Source: Muribaculaceae bacterium
GTDB taxonomy: Bacteria; Bacteroidota; Bacteroidia; Bacteroidales; Muribaculaceae
Assembly: GCA_017548365.1 (NCBI GenBank)
Contig: JAFZAC010000016.1
Coordinates: 186,001-250,000, forward strand
Length of the DNA: 64,000 nucleotides
Reading direction: 5' to 3'
Part shown: one piece after another, positions 18,469 to 26,492 of the stretch
How the letters are laid out: the number at the start of each line of letters is the position of its first letter
How positions within the stretch are numbered: the first letter of the stretch is position 1
Translations under genes and position numbers: made by a program
Notes under the pieces: generated by a model
Databases searched by the model: none
Told to the model about the DNA's origin: nothing
The model's input: the letters and a program-made list of their open reading frames with translations, nothing else

Positions 18469-18486
18469 CATAACAATTATATAATA

Positions 18487-19722
18487 ATGAAACAGACACC
18501 TATATTGCTGCTCACTGGATATCTGGGCAGCGGCAAGACAACATTAGTCAACCACATTCTCACTAATGAGCAAAACATAAAGTTTGCCGTTATCGTCAAC
18601 GACTTGGGCGAGGTGAACATCGACGCCAGCCTCATTCAGAAAGGCGGCATCGTGGGTAAAAAAGACGAGAGCTTAGTGGCACTGCAGAACGGCTGCATTT
18701 GCTGCACACTCAAAATGGACCTCATAGAGCAATTAAACGATATCATGAAACTCGATCGCTTTGACTACATCGTCATCGAGGCGAGCGGCATCTGCGAGCC
18801 AGAACCAATTGCACAAACCATATGCTCAATCCCCTCTATGGGCGAGCAGTATGTGCAGTATGGGTTCCCCTACCTCGACTGCATTGTTACTGTTGTTGAC
18901 GCACTCCGAATGCAAAGTGAATTTGCCTGCGGCGAAGATCTCAAGCGTCGTAATATTGGCGAAGAAGACATCGAAAACCTGCTCATCCAACAAATCGAGT
19001 TCTGCAACCTCGTCATTCTCAACAAGGCATCGGAAGTGGAACCTGACGAACTCGAGCGAATCCGCCATATAATCCATGCCTTGCAGCCTTCGGCCCCCAT
19101 TATCGAGACCGACTATGCAATGGTAAACCTCAATGACATTATTAACACCGGTCTTTTCGACTACGAGAAAGTGGCAACTTCGGCTGGCTGGATACGCGAA
19201 ATAGAACGGCCAGCTACCGAGGAAGAGGAAGCTGAAGCTCATCATCACCATGACGAGGAACATAACGAACACCACCATGACGAAGACGAAGAGCATGAGG
19301 AGCATGGCCATCATCATCACCACCATCACCACGATGAGGGCGAGGCTGAAGAATATGGCATCCAAACCTTCGTCTATTACCGCCGTCCGGCAATCGACAT
19401 TCACAAGTTTGACCGTTTTGTTGCTACCAAGTGGCCAAAGAACGTTATTCGTGCCAAAGGTATCATCTATTTCAGCAACAACCCCGATATGTCGTTCATC
19501 TTTGAGCAAGCTGGAGTTCAGAAAAAGCTTACACAGAGTGGATTGTGGTTTGCCACAGCACCTAAAGACGAACTCATGCGCATGGTTGAGCAAAACCCCG
19601 ACATATTACGCGACTGGGATGAGAAATATGGTGACCGCATGGTAAAACTCGTCTTCATTGGACAAAACCTAGACCGTGAGCAACTAACCCGCGACCTCGA
19701 TGAGTGCTTAGAGAATGCTTAA
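18487..19722 (+). CDS. CobW/Zng1-type G3E GTPase with His-rich metal-binding linker
   Basis: A 411-residue P-loop GTPase of the COG0523 metallochaperone family. It has Walker A TGYLGSGKTTL, the CxCC metal site (C70, C72, C73 in GCICCTLK), the NKxE-type guanine motif (LNKASEV), and a C-terminal CobW domain. Between residues about 250 and 287 lies a linker of alternating His and Asp/Glu, including a run of eight His, which should bind Zn or a similar ion. The likely role is GTP-driven delivery of zinc (or another metal) to a client. The client is not visible nearby. Confidence 0.88.
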   Translation: MKQTPILLLTGYLGSGKTTLVNHILTNEQNIKFAVIVNDLGEVNIDASLIQKGGIVGKKDESLVALQNGCICCTLKMDLIEQLNDIMKLDRFDYIVIEASGICEPEPIAQTICSIPSMGEQYVQYGFPYLDCIVTVVDALRMQSEFACGEDLKRRNIGEEDIENLLIQQIEFCNLVILNKASEVEPDELERIRHIIHALQPSAPIIETDYAMVNLNDIINTGLFDYEKVATSAGWIREIERPATEEEEAEAHHHHDEEHNEHHHDEDEEHEEHGHHHHHHHHDEGEAEEYGIQTFVYYRRPAIDIHKFDRFVATKWPKNVIRAKGIIYFSNNPDMSFIFEQAGVQKKLTQSGLWFATAPKDELMRMVEQNPDILRDWDEKYGDRMVKLVFIGQNLDREQLTRDLDECLENA

Positions 19723-19810
19723 TTCATAATAAGTTCTTTTTAATCAAAAAACTCTTCATGCACTGGTAAAAGAACAACCATTAAATAATCAATTAACGAC
19801 AATAAACAGT

Positions 19811-19843
19811 AAGGGTGTGACCAATTTTAATGATCACGCCCTT
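19811..19843. terminator. Bidirectional terminator between convergent genes
   Basis: A 10-bp stem pairs AAGGGTGTGA (19811-19820) with TCACGCCCTT (19834-19843), with one G-U pair. AT-rich tails lie on both sides, between the CobW gene and the minus-strand glycosyltransferase. Confidence 0.7.
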
Positions 19844-19867
19844 ATAATTTATCTTGATAATTGAAAA

Positions 19868-20812
19868 CTACTTAATTATCCATCTCGCTATGCGCGCTGA
19901 GCCTCGCTTACCTCGTACGATACGCTTGAAAAGCCGTGGCATCACTTTACGATAAATCCACTTGCGGTTAAGCACCGAATATGCCTTCTGGGCTGTGGGC
20001 TTAGCATACTCAGGATGTCCCTCTCTATGATAATGAGCTGCAAGAACCAGCAGACGGTAGTAGAGCAAGTCATAATAGCGTTGCTTATTGAGCAATGAAG
20101 AATTCTTGATATCGAGCACCATCGTTCGCAACGCCACTTCCCACTTGCCGTGATTGGAGCTGAAGTTAGTTCCTGTAATAGAGTTCTCACCACCAAAAAT
20201 CACATCAACGCGCGGCTTACCATCAAGATAACCCACGACCGGCTTTGTGAGCAACAACCTTAGGCCGTATTCAAAATCATCCCATTGCAGGATATTGTTG
20301 TTCCACTCTTTGTCTTTTATGAAATCACGCCTTGCACAAAATGCTTGAGTCGCCATGACACTGTGGAGAATGTGATTGGCTATAAGGTCTTTCTTGAAAA
20401 TAGGCATAGCAGTCTTCTCCCCTATGTCGTTGACCAGGTTGCGTCGCGTCATCACAATATCAACCTTTTGCGGAGAGGACTCAAAGGCGTCGACATACTT
20501 TTGTACCAGCCGTCGCTCCATGAGGTCATCACTGTCGAAAAACATGAGATATTCGCCATTAGCAAACTGCATTCCACGGTTGCGTGCTGCGCTTGCTGTG
20601 TGAAGCTTCTCTTGCGTTACTATCACCTCAAAATCGGGAGCGTTGTTGTCGATCTTGAATTGATTGAGGACAACTAAAGTATCATCGGTCGAGAAATTGT
20701 CAACAAGCACTATCTGCAGAGGTCGATAAGTCTGGTCAACGACCGTTTGCAAAGTGCGCATAACTAGGTTGGCACGGTTGTATACCGGTATAATAATAGA
20801 TACTGTTTTCAT
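19868..20812 (-). CDS. Glycosyltransferase family 2
   Basis: A 314-residue GT-A fold enzyme. It starts with MKTVSIIIPVYNRANLV, then DNFSTDDTL and the DxD-type motif FFDSDDLME. These bind the nucleotide sugar and metal. No membrane segment is obvious. The frame is open 44 codons upstream, but that stretch overlaps the divergent promoters; the ATG at 20812 fits the family. Acceptor and sugar are unknown. It is divergent from two more glycosyltransferase genes, suggesting a small glycan-assembly locus. Confidence 0.88.
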   Translation of the reverse strand: MKTVSIIIPVYNRANLVMRTLQTVVDQTYRPLQIVLVDNFSTDDTLVVLNQFKIDNNAPDFEVIVTQEKLHTASAARNRGMQFANGEYLMFFDSDDLMERRLVQKYVDAFESSPQKVDIVMTRRNLVNDIGEKTAMPIFKKDLIANHILHSVMATQAFCARRDFIKDKEWNNNILQWDDFEYGLRLLLTKPVVGYLDGKPRVDVIFGGENSITGTNFSSNHGKWEVALRTMVLDIKNSSLLNKQRYYDLLYYRLLVLAAHYHREGHPEYAKPTAQKAYSVLNRKWIYRKVMPRLFKRIVRGKRGSARIARWIIK

Positions 20813-20820
20813 TTCGAGTG

Positions 20821-20852
20821 TAAAGATAGTAATTTTCTTGTATAAGTGCAAA
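20821..20852 (-). promoter_or_regulatory. Promoter of the minus-strand glycosyltransferase
   Basis: On the minus strand, TTTG (20852-20849), a 20-nt spacer, and TATCTTTA (20828-20821; 7 of 8 consensus bases). It overlaps the divergent promoter at 20837-20868. The ATG follows 8 nt after the box. Confidence 0.55.
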
Positions 20853-20868
20853 AAAAACTTTACCTTTG
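20837..20868 (+). promoter_or_regulatory. Promoter of the plus-strand glycosyltransferase pair
   Basis: CTTG at 20837-20840, a 20-nt spacer, TACCTTTG at 20861-20868. The downstream ATG is at 20917. Confidence 0.7.
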
Positions 20869-20916
20869 CTATCAGTTTTATTAAAAACACCTGAAAACGC
20901 AAACTAAGAGAGAACA

Positions 20917-22053
20917 ATGAAGATACTGTTCGTTGGTGACGCAAGCAACATGCACAACTGCCTTGCCCAAGCCTTGAAAGACTTGGGACACACTGCTGTT
21001 GTTGCCAGCAACGGGTCGCACTGGATGAATACCCATCGAGACATCGATCTTAAGCGAGGTCCTGGCAAGATAGGAGCAGTGAAATATGTCCTCAAAGTGC
21101 TGAGTTCGCTGCCACAGATGCGCAGTTTTGACATGGTGGTAACTTGCGGACACATCTTTCTTGACCTCAAGCCCAGTAAGGTGAGACGAGTGTTTGACTG
21201 GCTCAAGCATCACAACAGCAGCATAGTGCTAAGCGCGTTGGGCACCGACTATTTTTATTACAATGCATGCCATGACGGAAAGACCTATCGTTATAGCGAT
21301 TATATGATTGGCGACCAGCCGTCGCCCTTTGCCCTGTCGGCCGAATATCAAGCCAAACATGAGGACAACTGGAAATTGCCGTTGATGCGTGAACACTGCG
21401 AGCACTTGATTGCCAACATTGATGGAGCAATCTCGTGCCTGTGGGAATACCACGAATGCTATAAACCACTGTTGGGTGAGCGCCTAGCATATGGCGGTAT
21501 TCCAATCGACATGAGCGACATCATGCCCATCACCTTTGACAGTGAACCAGAAAAAGTGAAGTTTTTCATCGGAATTCAGCGCGACCGCAACGTGCTCAAA
21601 GGCACCGACCTTCTACTTGATGCTGCGCGCCGTACCGTGGACCGCTATCCTGACTTGTGTGAACTCAAAGTGGTTGAAAGTGTTCCCTATAAGGAATATG
21701 TGGAAATGTGCAGTCAATCGCATGTGATACTTGACCAACTTTACTCCTACACTCCTGCTACCAACGCTTTGCTCGCCATGGCTCGTGGCCTTGTTGCCGT
21801 GAGCGGTGCCGAGCCTGAATACTATGACCTGATTGGCGAAAAAGACAACCAACCCATCATCAACGTGAGTCCGCTCATTGAAGGTGACATTGACGCCAAA
21901 CTTGAGTGGGTTGTGAAGAACAAACACCTACTTCCCGACCTGAGCCGTCGCAGCCGCGAGTTTGTAGAGAAACACAACGAAGCACATGTTGTAGCACGCC
22001 GCCATCTAGAGTTTTATAAAAAAATCCTCGACAAAAAAGCGCAAGACCAATGA
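20917..22053 (+). CDS. GT4-like glycosyltransferase
   Basis: A 378-residue protein with a GT-B-like pattern: N-terminal Rossmann MKILFVGDASNMHNCLAQAL, and a C-terminal half with RNVLKGTDLLLDAARR and a late acidic EPEYYDLIGE that resembles the GT4 EX7E region. It likely transfers a sugar from a nucleotide donor at the cytoplasmic face of the membrane. The stop overlaps the next gene by 4 nt (ATGA). Donor and acceptor cannot be read. Confidence 0.72.
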   Translation: MKILFVGDASNMHNCLAQALKDLGHTAVVASNGSHWMNTHRDIDLKRGPGKIGAVKYVLKVLSSLPQMRSFDMVVTCGHIFLDLKPSKVRRVFDWLKHHNSSIVLSALGTDYFYYNACHDGKTYRYSDYMIGDQPSPFALSAEYQAKHEDNWKLPLMREHCEHLIANIDGAISCLWEYHECYKPLLGERLAYGGIPIDMSDIMPITFDSEPEKVKFFIGIQRDRNVLKGTDLLLDAARRTVDRYPDLCELKVVESVPYKEYVEMCSQSHVILDQLYSYTPATNALLAMARGLVAVSGAEPEYYDLIGEKDNQPIINVSPLIEGDIDAKLEWVVKNKHLLPDLSRRSREFVEKHNEAHVVARRHLEFYKKILDKKAQDQ

Positions 22054-22853
22054 CACTTCAGATACTCATAGCAACACTTGACAAAGGAATAGAACGTGTG
22101 CCTGATATGCTTCTCGAACAACGCGAGAACATAGGTTATCTCGTGTCGTGGCAGCATAGCGAAGGCGTAGAAATTGTGTTACCCGAAGCTTTAAAGCGTG
22201 ATGACGTAAGAGTACACAACCTGGCAGGACGTGGTCTGAGTCGAAACCGCAACAACGGCATAGAGCATGCCACAGCCGACGTTTGCCTGATTGCTGATGA
22301 TGACTGCCTCTATACTCACAAGCAGCTACAAGAGGTTCTCGACACATTCAATAAGCATCCTGATGTCGACATCGCCACATTCCGCTTTGAGGGAGAAGGA
22401 TCAAAAAAGGTTTATCCAACGAATTCCTTTGACCTATCATCATTCCCCAAAGGATACTTTGTCTCATCTATTGAGATAGCCTTCCGTCGCGAGAGCGTTC
22501 AGGGAAAAGTGAGTTTTAATGAAAACTTTGGTTTGGGAACAGAATTATTTCATTGTGGTGAAGAACATATTTTCATCAAAGAAGCAATTTCTAACAACCT
22601 CACATGTAGATTCTTCCCTATTACCATCGTAAAAGAGAATGACTCAACAATCAGCATAATGCGTGACAACGAGCCTGGCACATTAATGGCGCATGGTGCA
22701 ATTCTGCAACTATATAATCCAAAAACAAAAATGCTGCGTATGATTCTCAAGGCTTATCGGTTATGGCGCAAAAGAAATGTACCATTCTTCAAGGCCTTTA
22801 AGCATATGAACAATGGTAGCAAATATATCAAATCACACCCTGAAATAATCTAA
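22050..22853 (+). CDS. Glycosyltransferase (GT-A/family 2-like)
   Basis: A 267-residue protein with a GT-A signature: MTLQILIATLDKG at the start, GRGLSRNRNNGIEHA, and the nucleotide-sugar-binding DDD in CLIADDDCLYTH. A later GEEHIF acidic motif could serve as the catalytic base region. It is translationally coupled to the preceding glycosyltransferase by a 4-nt overlap, so the two enzymes probably act on the same glycan. It ends 2 nt before the convergent ATP-grasp-like gene. Confidence 0.72.
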   Translation: MTLQILIATLDKGIERVPDMLLEQRENIGYLVSWQHSEGVEIVLPEALKRDDVRVHNLAGRGLSRNRNNGIEHATADVCLIADDDCLYTHKQLQEVLDTFNKHPDVDIATFRFEGEGSKKVYPTNSFDLSSFPKGYFVSSIEIAFRRESVQGKVSFNENFGLGTELFHCGEEHIFIKEAISNNLTCRFFPITIVKENDSTISIMRDNEPGTLMAHGAILQLYNPKTKMLRMILKAYRLWRKRNVPFFKAFKHMNNGSKYIKSHPEII

Positions 22854-22855
22854 GG

Positions 22856-23728
22856 CTACTGCATATTTAACAAGAAATCCTCAAAACGCAGCCAATGTCC
22901 ATCGATTGGTGATGTTTTGAGGTCCTGATCAACACCATCAAGCATTGCAAAGGGGCTCATTCCAGTTACTATATTAACACACGATGTACCCGAAATTCGC
23001 TTAGAAAACTCAATATAATATAGTTGGTCCTTTGTATCTTGACACAGCTGCAGGTGGAAAATGTCACTGAACACGCCTTTATTTTGAGGGCAAACAGCCT
23101 TGACAAACTCAGACACATTGGCAGCAAGTTCACCATCAAGAGGCAGCAACTTTATAAAACGGTCATAACCATTCTTGAGTGTCACTTCACGAGGGAAAAT
23201 ATACATCTTATCATCGTCATAACGCAGAATATCGACAACAAACTCATGGGCAATATCAATCTTTTGCACCACACAGACATTGTCAAGAAACTGGATATTG
23301 CGTGAGCCAGCCGACATGGAGTTGGGTTTCACGCACACATTCGATAGAGCAAAGGTCTCAGGAATTTTAATAGCACATTTATCAACATACTGTGCTAAGA
23401 ATTCATTCATCTGCTTCTTGTTGTAATAAGAAGGCAAAATATTAGAAAAACTCTGCTGTGAAGCTGCCTCGGTAGCGACAGGATTAGATTGACGTGTCAG
23501 CTCGTCGGCGGGGAAAATAACTGCCTCGCCATTCTCAAGCATCTTAAATGCCTGACAATCATGAATGAGATGAACCTTAGGATGTCTTGAAACTATGTGT
23601 TGGAAGTCCTCGTCGAGATCGCTCAAGAATAGCTGGTGCTGTGCACCTGTACTGTTCACATATTCTTCAAAGAACAATTCGGCACTTAGTCCTGCCCTAC
23701 TGCCCGATTCAAAAACGATATAGTTCAT
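22856..23728 (-). CDS. ATP-grasp-fold protein, function unknown
   Basis: A 290-residue protein. The central KPNSMSAGSRNIQFLDN resembles the ATP-grasp KP..G-S-R-G loop, and the late IEFSKRISGTSCVN resembles the metal-binding E-N-R-G-S motif of carbamoyl-phosphate-synthase-like ATP-grasp ligases (an IEVNPRISGTS type), with Ser where Asn is usual. This suggests ligation of an amino or carboxyl group, but the substitution makes activity uncertain. The start at 23728 (MNYIVFESGSRAG) follows the PIG-L stop by 2 nt, so the pair is translationally linked. The 18 upstream codons of the open frame overlap PIG-L and are not used. Confidence 0.6.
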   Translation of the reverse strand: MNYIVFESGSRAGLSAELFFEEYVNSTGAQHQLFLSDLDEDFQHIVSRHPKVHLIHDCQAFKMLENGEAVIFPADELTRQSNPVATEAASQQSFSNILPSYYNKKQMNEFLAQYVDKCAIKIPETFALSNVCVKPNSMSAGSRNIQFLDNVCVVQKIDIAHEFVVDILRYDDDKMYIFPREVTLKNGYDRFIKLLPLDGELAANVSEFVKAVCPQNKGVFSDIFHLQLCQDTKDQLYYIEFSKRISGTSCVNIVTGMSPFAMLDGVDQDLKTSPIDGHWLRFEDFLLNMQ

Positions 23729-23730
23729 AA

Positions 23731-24372
23731 TCACTTCACGATTTTTTGAACATAAAACATCTCGGCGTGGGTTCGCCCACATTCCAGCCCTCGCATGCGT
23801 GCAAGAGTTCTAATACCCTCTTCGTTAAGAGGCGATGGCAAGGTTTTTATTTGAGTTTGATAATGATAAAACAGTCTAATCTTTTCATCAATAAACTTAT
23901 TGATATCATAATAGAACAAACCTCCAGGAATCTTATCTCCACTATTTACAAAAGGATACTCATAGAGAGCGAATAATGATGGTGCGACATCCTCCTTAAG
24001 CCTCATTGCCGCTTTAGTGCATTGGTACATCACAACATGGTCTTGATGATGAGAAGGATAGTTCACAAACACCTCATCGGGCTTAAATGAAGCAAGCACT
24101 TTGTCGATAGCTGTTGTCACTTCGCGTGCAGGAAGAGTATCCATCTCGGCATCTTTGTTGTGGTATAAAATATCATAAGTATATCCTGCTTCACGAGCAA
24201 CTTTATCCACTTCTTGAAGTCGGCGTTCAAGTGGTTGACGAACGTCGCAACCACCTACTGTTCCAAAAACAACATGAACTTGTGCCCCTTGCTCTATTTG
24301 GCTTAACATATATCCACCACAGCCCAAAATCTCATCATCGGAGTGAGGTGCAATTATCAAGATCTTTTTCAT
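23731..24372 (-). CDS. PIG-L/LmbE family deacetylase
   Basis: A 213-residue zinc deacetylase of the family that removes N-acetyl groups from GlcNAc-containing glycans or small molecules. The zinc and catalytic motif is IAPHSDDEILGCGG near the N-terminus, and the third-ligand motif is YPSHHQDHV. There is no signal peptide, so it acts in the cytoplasm. It is coupled to the ATP-grasp-like gene (2-nt gap) and lies next to glycosyltransferase genes. The pairing suggests deacetylation followed by ligation to the freed amine, which is inference. Confidence 0.85.
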   Translation of the reverse strand: MKKILIIAPHSDDEILGCGGYMLSQIEQGAQVHVVFGTVGGCDVRQPLERRLQEVDKVAREAGYTYDILYHNKDAEMDTLPAREVTTAIDKVLASFKPDEVFVNYPSHHQDHVVMYQCTKAAMRLKEDVAPSLFALYEYPFVNSGDKIPGGLFYYDINKFIDEKIRLFYHYQTQIKTLPSPLNEEGIRTLARMRGLECGRTHAEMFYVQKIVK

Positions 24373-24394
24373 AATGAATTAACTATTTGAGGTT

Positions 24395-25483
24395 TCAAAT
24401 ATGTTTCATGATTGATGTTTCCAGTTGCTCAATGTTTGCCACTCTCTCTACAATCTCACCATTCCGGCCAACGATAAAAGCAGTGGGAAGATTGGTGATA
24501 TTGTAAGCACTTGCACTTTTAGAACTCTCACCATCGGGGTCACGCATCACAATCCAAGGCAGTTTTGCCACACTCTGCATCCACTGTGCCTCATTATCAT
24601 CGAGAGAAACTTGGAAAATCTCAAGTCCGCGCGATTTATACTTGGAATACATATCATTGAGCAACTTATTGAATGAGGGAGAGAACGACTGATTGTGCAT
24701 AGTGAAGTTCAGAATTACCAAATTGCCATGCGACGAAACCTCTTGCAAACTCTGCATCTTGCCATTTTTGTCCATAAGTTTGATATCGATAAGCGATGCT
24801 TGAGTTGCCTTTATTGTATCGCGTGCGACATTAGTCTCGCTCCTGCGCTGGCTCAAAGCCTGCTTGAAATTGTCAACCATATAACTAGTGCGAGGATCAT
24901 TGGGGCGGAAGTTGGCGAAGGCATTTGTCACGGCACCGATAATCTTGAAGTCTCTTTTATCAATAGGGTCAAAAAGGGGCTTGCTGCCTATATACTTGTT
25001 GATGAGATAGAATGAAACAATTCCTGCCGGGTCCTTTACAATATCGCGACTAAGATTCTCCTTCCATTTCTTGAAGGCATCACTGCTTGTGTCGCCCTTG
25101 CGAGCAAATTCTGCAATCTGCTTGTCGATTTTCATCATTTTCACAGCATTATCACTGCCGCTGATGGTGTAGTCTTCGGCAAACTTCTTTATGCTGGTAT
25201 TAACCTGAATGTGCTCAATACTGTCAATGGGGAAATAAATACTATGATTGTTATGGCTCAAGCGGTAGATGTTGGGATATTCAGCAGCATTCTCACTGAA
25301 AGAGAACTTATCGCCATTAGTCCTAACACTGTCGATTAAGAACCAACTACCATTGATGCTTGTCTCAAGGAATAGCGTGGTGGTGTCGCCAGCACCCTTA
25401 ACAGTGCCGCTCACTTTAAACTTGTTGCTGTTGCAAGAGCACATCAGAGCCACAAGAACAGCCAAGAACATTAATTTCTTCAT
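24395..25483 (-). CDS. Thioredoxin-fold lipoprotein lacking the redox cysteines (DUF4369/TlpA-like)
   Basis: A 362-residue lipoprotein. The signal MKKLMFLAVLVALMCSC has a lipobox ending in Cys. An N-terminal DUF4369-like beta domain follows (KVSGTVKGAGDTTTLFLE). The C-terminal TlpA/ResA-like thioredoxin domain has the strand NLVILNFT, the cis-proline NLPTAFIV and LPWIVMRD. Where active family members carry WCxPC, this one has MHNQSFSP, so it cannot be a dithiol oxidoreductase. Binding or scaffolding is more likely. The 22 upstream codons of the open frame are not used because the signal peptide begins at 25483. Confidence 0.8.
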   Translation of the reverse strand: MKKLMFLAVLVALMCSCNSNKFKVSGTVKGAGDTTTLFLETSINGSWFLIDSVRTNGDKFSFSENAAEYPNIYRLSHNNHSIYFPIDSIEHIQVNTSIKKFAEDYTISGSDNAVKMMKIDKQIAEFARKGDTSSDAFKKWKENLSRDIVKDPAGIVSFYLINKYIGSKPLFDPIDKRDFKIIGAVTNAFANFRPNDPRTSYMVDNFKQALSQRRSETNVARDTIKATQASLIDIKLMDKNGKMQSLQEVSSHGNLVILNFTMHNQSFSPSFNKLLNDMYSKYKSRGLEIFQVSLDDNEAQWMQSVAKLPWIVMRDPDGESSKSASAYNITNLPTAFIVGRNGEIVERVANIEQLETSIMKHI

Positions 25484-25518
25484 ATTGTGCGATGTTGTAT
25501 ATTTTCTTAAAAATCGTG

Positions 25519-25550
25519 CGAAATTACTGCAAATTGGTTTAATGAGCAAA
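25519..25550 (-). promoter_or_regulatory. Promoter of the thioredoxin-fold lipoprotein operon
   Basis: On the minus strand, TTTG (25550-25547), a 20-nt spacer, TAATTTCG (25526-25519; 7 of 8). It begins just past the end of the outer-membrane barrel gene and would drive lipoprotein, PIG-L and ATP-grasp genes. Confidence 0.5.
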
Positions 25551-25558
25551 TTATTTCG

Positions 25559-26248
25559 TTAAAAACCCATGATGATGCCAGTAGTGAATGGCGTGAACGC
25601 TGGAGAATATTGCTCTTGCAACACATGACTGGGGCTATAGCGAACATAAGCGCCGATGAATTTCCATTTCACGCCACCCAGAATGTCGACCGTGACAGGC
25701 ACTGGATGAATCTTGCTGCTCGTTTCCTTGATTTTCTCGCCATCTAAGGTGTAGATGGTCTCGTAACTTGCGTGAAGGTTGAAGTTCACCACCGGTCCAG
25801 CGAAGATGTCAACCGTACTGAAAAGACGCTGGCGCACTAGCACTGGCACCGTGAGCGAGAATACTTTCACTCTAGACGACTTGGGCACGGCACCATCGGG
25901 ATATGGAGCAATTGACAGGTTGTCGCCATCTTGATAGAACCTCACATCATTGTTTAGTTTAAAATTGCGCCAATCGATGCCTACACCTGCAGTGATGCGC
26001 TGACCATAGCGTGTCTTAAACTTGGTTCCAATGACGTTGAGCCAACCAATGTCGATACTGCGGCCCATGTTCACGTCTATGCCACTAGCATTGTTCCAAC
26101 CAATCACGAAACCGCCAGTGTATATGTTCCATCCCACGCTATCGGTACACAGCGGATACCAATCCACTTGGATATAATCATCCTTGTCGCCAGCCCATGA
26201 TGAAAGACCAGCAACTACACATATTATAAAGATATATATTTTCTTCAT
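25559..26248 (-). CDS. Outer-membrane beta-barrel protein, hypothetical
   Basis: A 229-residue protein with a signal peptide (MKKIYIFIICVVAGLSSWA, cleavage before GD). The rest alternates polar and aromatic residues in strands ending in aromatics, and the last residue is Phe (TTGIIMGF). This pattern is typical of small Bacteroidota outer-membrane beta-barrels. No catalytic motif is seen. It is transcribed from its own promoter almost at the ATG and precedes the lipoprotein-PIG-L-ATP-grasp run. The ligand or role is unknown. Confidence 0.65.
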   Translation of the reverse strand: MKKIYIFIICVVAGLSSWAGDKDDYIQVDWYPLCTDSVGWNIYTGGFVIGWNNASGIDVNMGRSIDIGWLNVIGTKFKTRYGQRITAGVGIDWRNFKLNNDVRFYQDGDNLSIAPYPDGAVPKSSRVKVFSLTVPVLVRQRLFSTVDIFAGPVVNFNLHASYETIYTLDGEKIKETSSKIHPVPVTVDILGGVKWKFIGAYVRYSPSHVLQEQYSPAFTPFTTGIIMGF

Positions 26249-26252
26249 GGTG

Positions 26253-26284
26253 CAAAATTAGTGCAAGCTGAGAGAAATACAAAA
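26253..26284 (-). promoter_or_regulatory. Promoter of the outer-membrane barrel gene (near-leaderless)
   Basis: On the minus strand, TTTTG (26284-26280), 19-nt spacer, TAATTTTG (26260-26253). The ATG at 26248 starts 5 nt after the box, which leaves almost no leader. Confidence 0.7.
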
Positions 26285-26363
26285 TCAAAGACGAAGTTTT
26301 TGATTTTTATTTCTGAAGTGCCGCCTAATTTATACAAAAAATAAATTTTAAAAAGAAATTTAT

Positions 26364-26377
26364 TAACAATTTTGTTA
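26364..26377. promoter_or_regulatory. Palindrome O1, candidate TetR operator
   Basis: TAACAA-TT-TTGTTA is a perfect inverted repeat around a 2-nt centre, just upstream of the -33 element of the exporter operon promoter. Confidence 0.6.
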
Positions 26378-26385
26378 GAATTTTC

Positions 26386-26416
26386 TTGCATAATATAAAA
26401 ACTTATATTTATTTTG
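26386..26416 (+). promoter_or_regulatory. Promoter of the TetR-exporter operon
   Basis: TTG at 26386-26388, a 20-nt spacer, TTATTTTG at 26409-26416 (7 of 8). It is bracketed by palindromes O1 and O2. Confidence 0.55.
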
Positions 26417-26430
26417 CGACATGAAATTTA

Positions 26431-26446
26431 TTAACAACCTTGTTAA
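26431..26446. promoter_or_regulatory. Palindrome O2, candidate TetR operator
   Basis: TTAACAA-CC-TTGTTAA is a perfect 16-bp inverted repeat with the same half-site and the same 2-nt spacing as O1, 68 bp centre to centre. It lies about 15 nt after the -7 box and upstream of the chosen tetR start. Confidence 0.65.
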
Positions 26447-26492
26447 CAAACACAATAATCTCATACAACATACTGTTATTCAAATATTTAAT

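Noticed and set aside
18826..19593. Minus-strand frame of 255 codons opposite the CobW gene
   Set aside because: It is a shadow of the CobW reading frame; its Met/Val-rich run is the antisense of the His/Asp/Glu linker.
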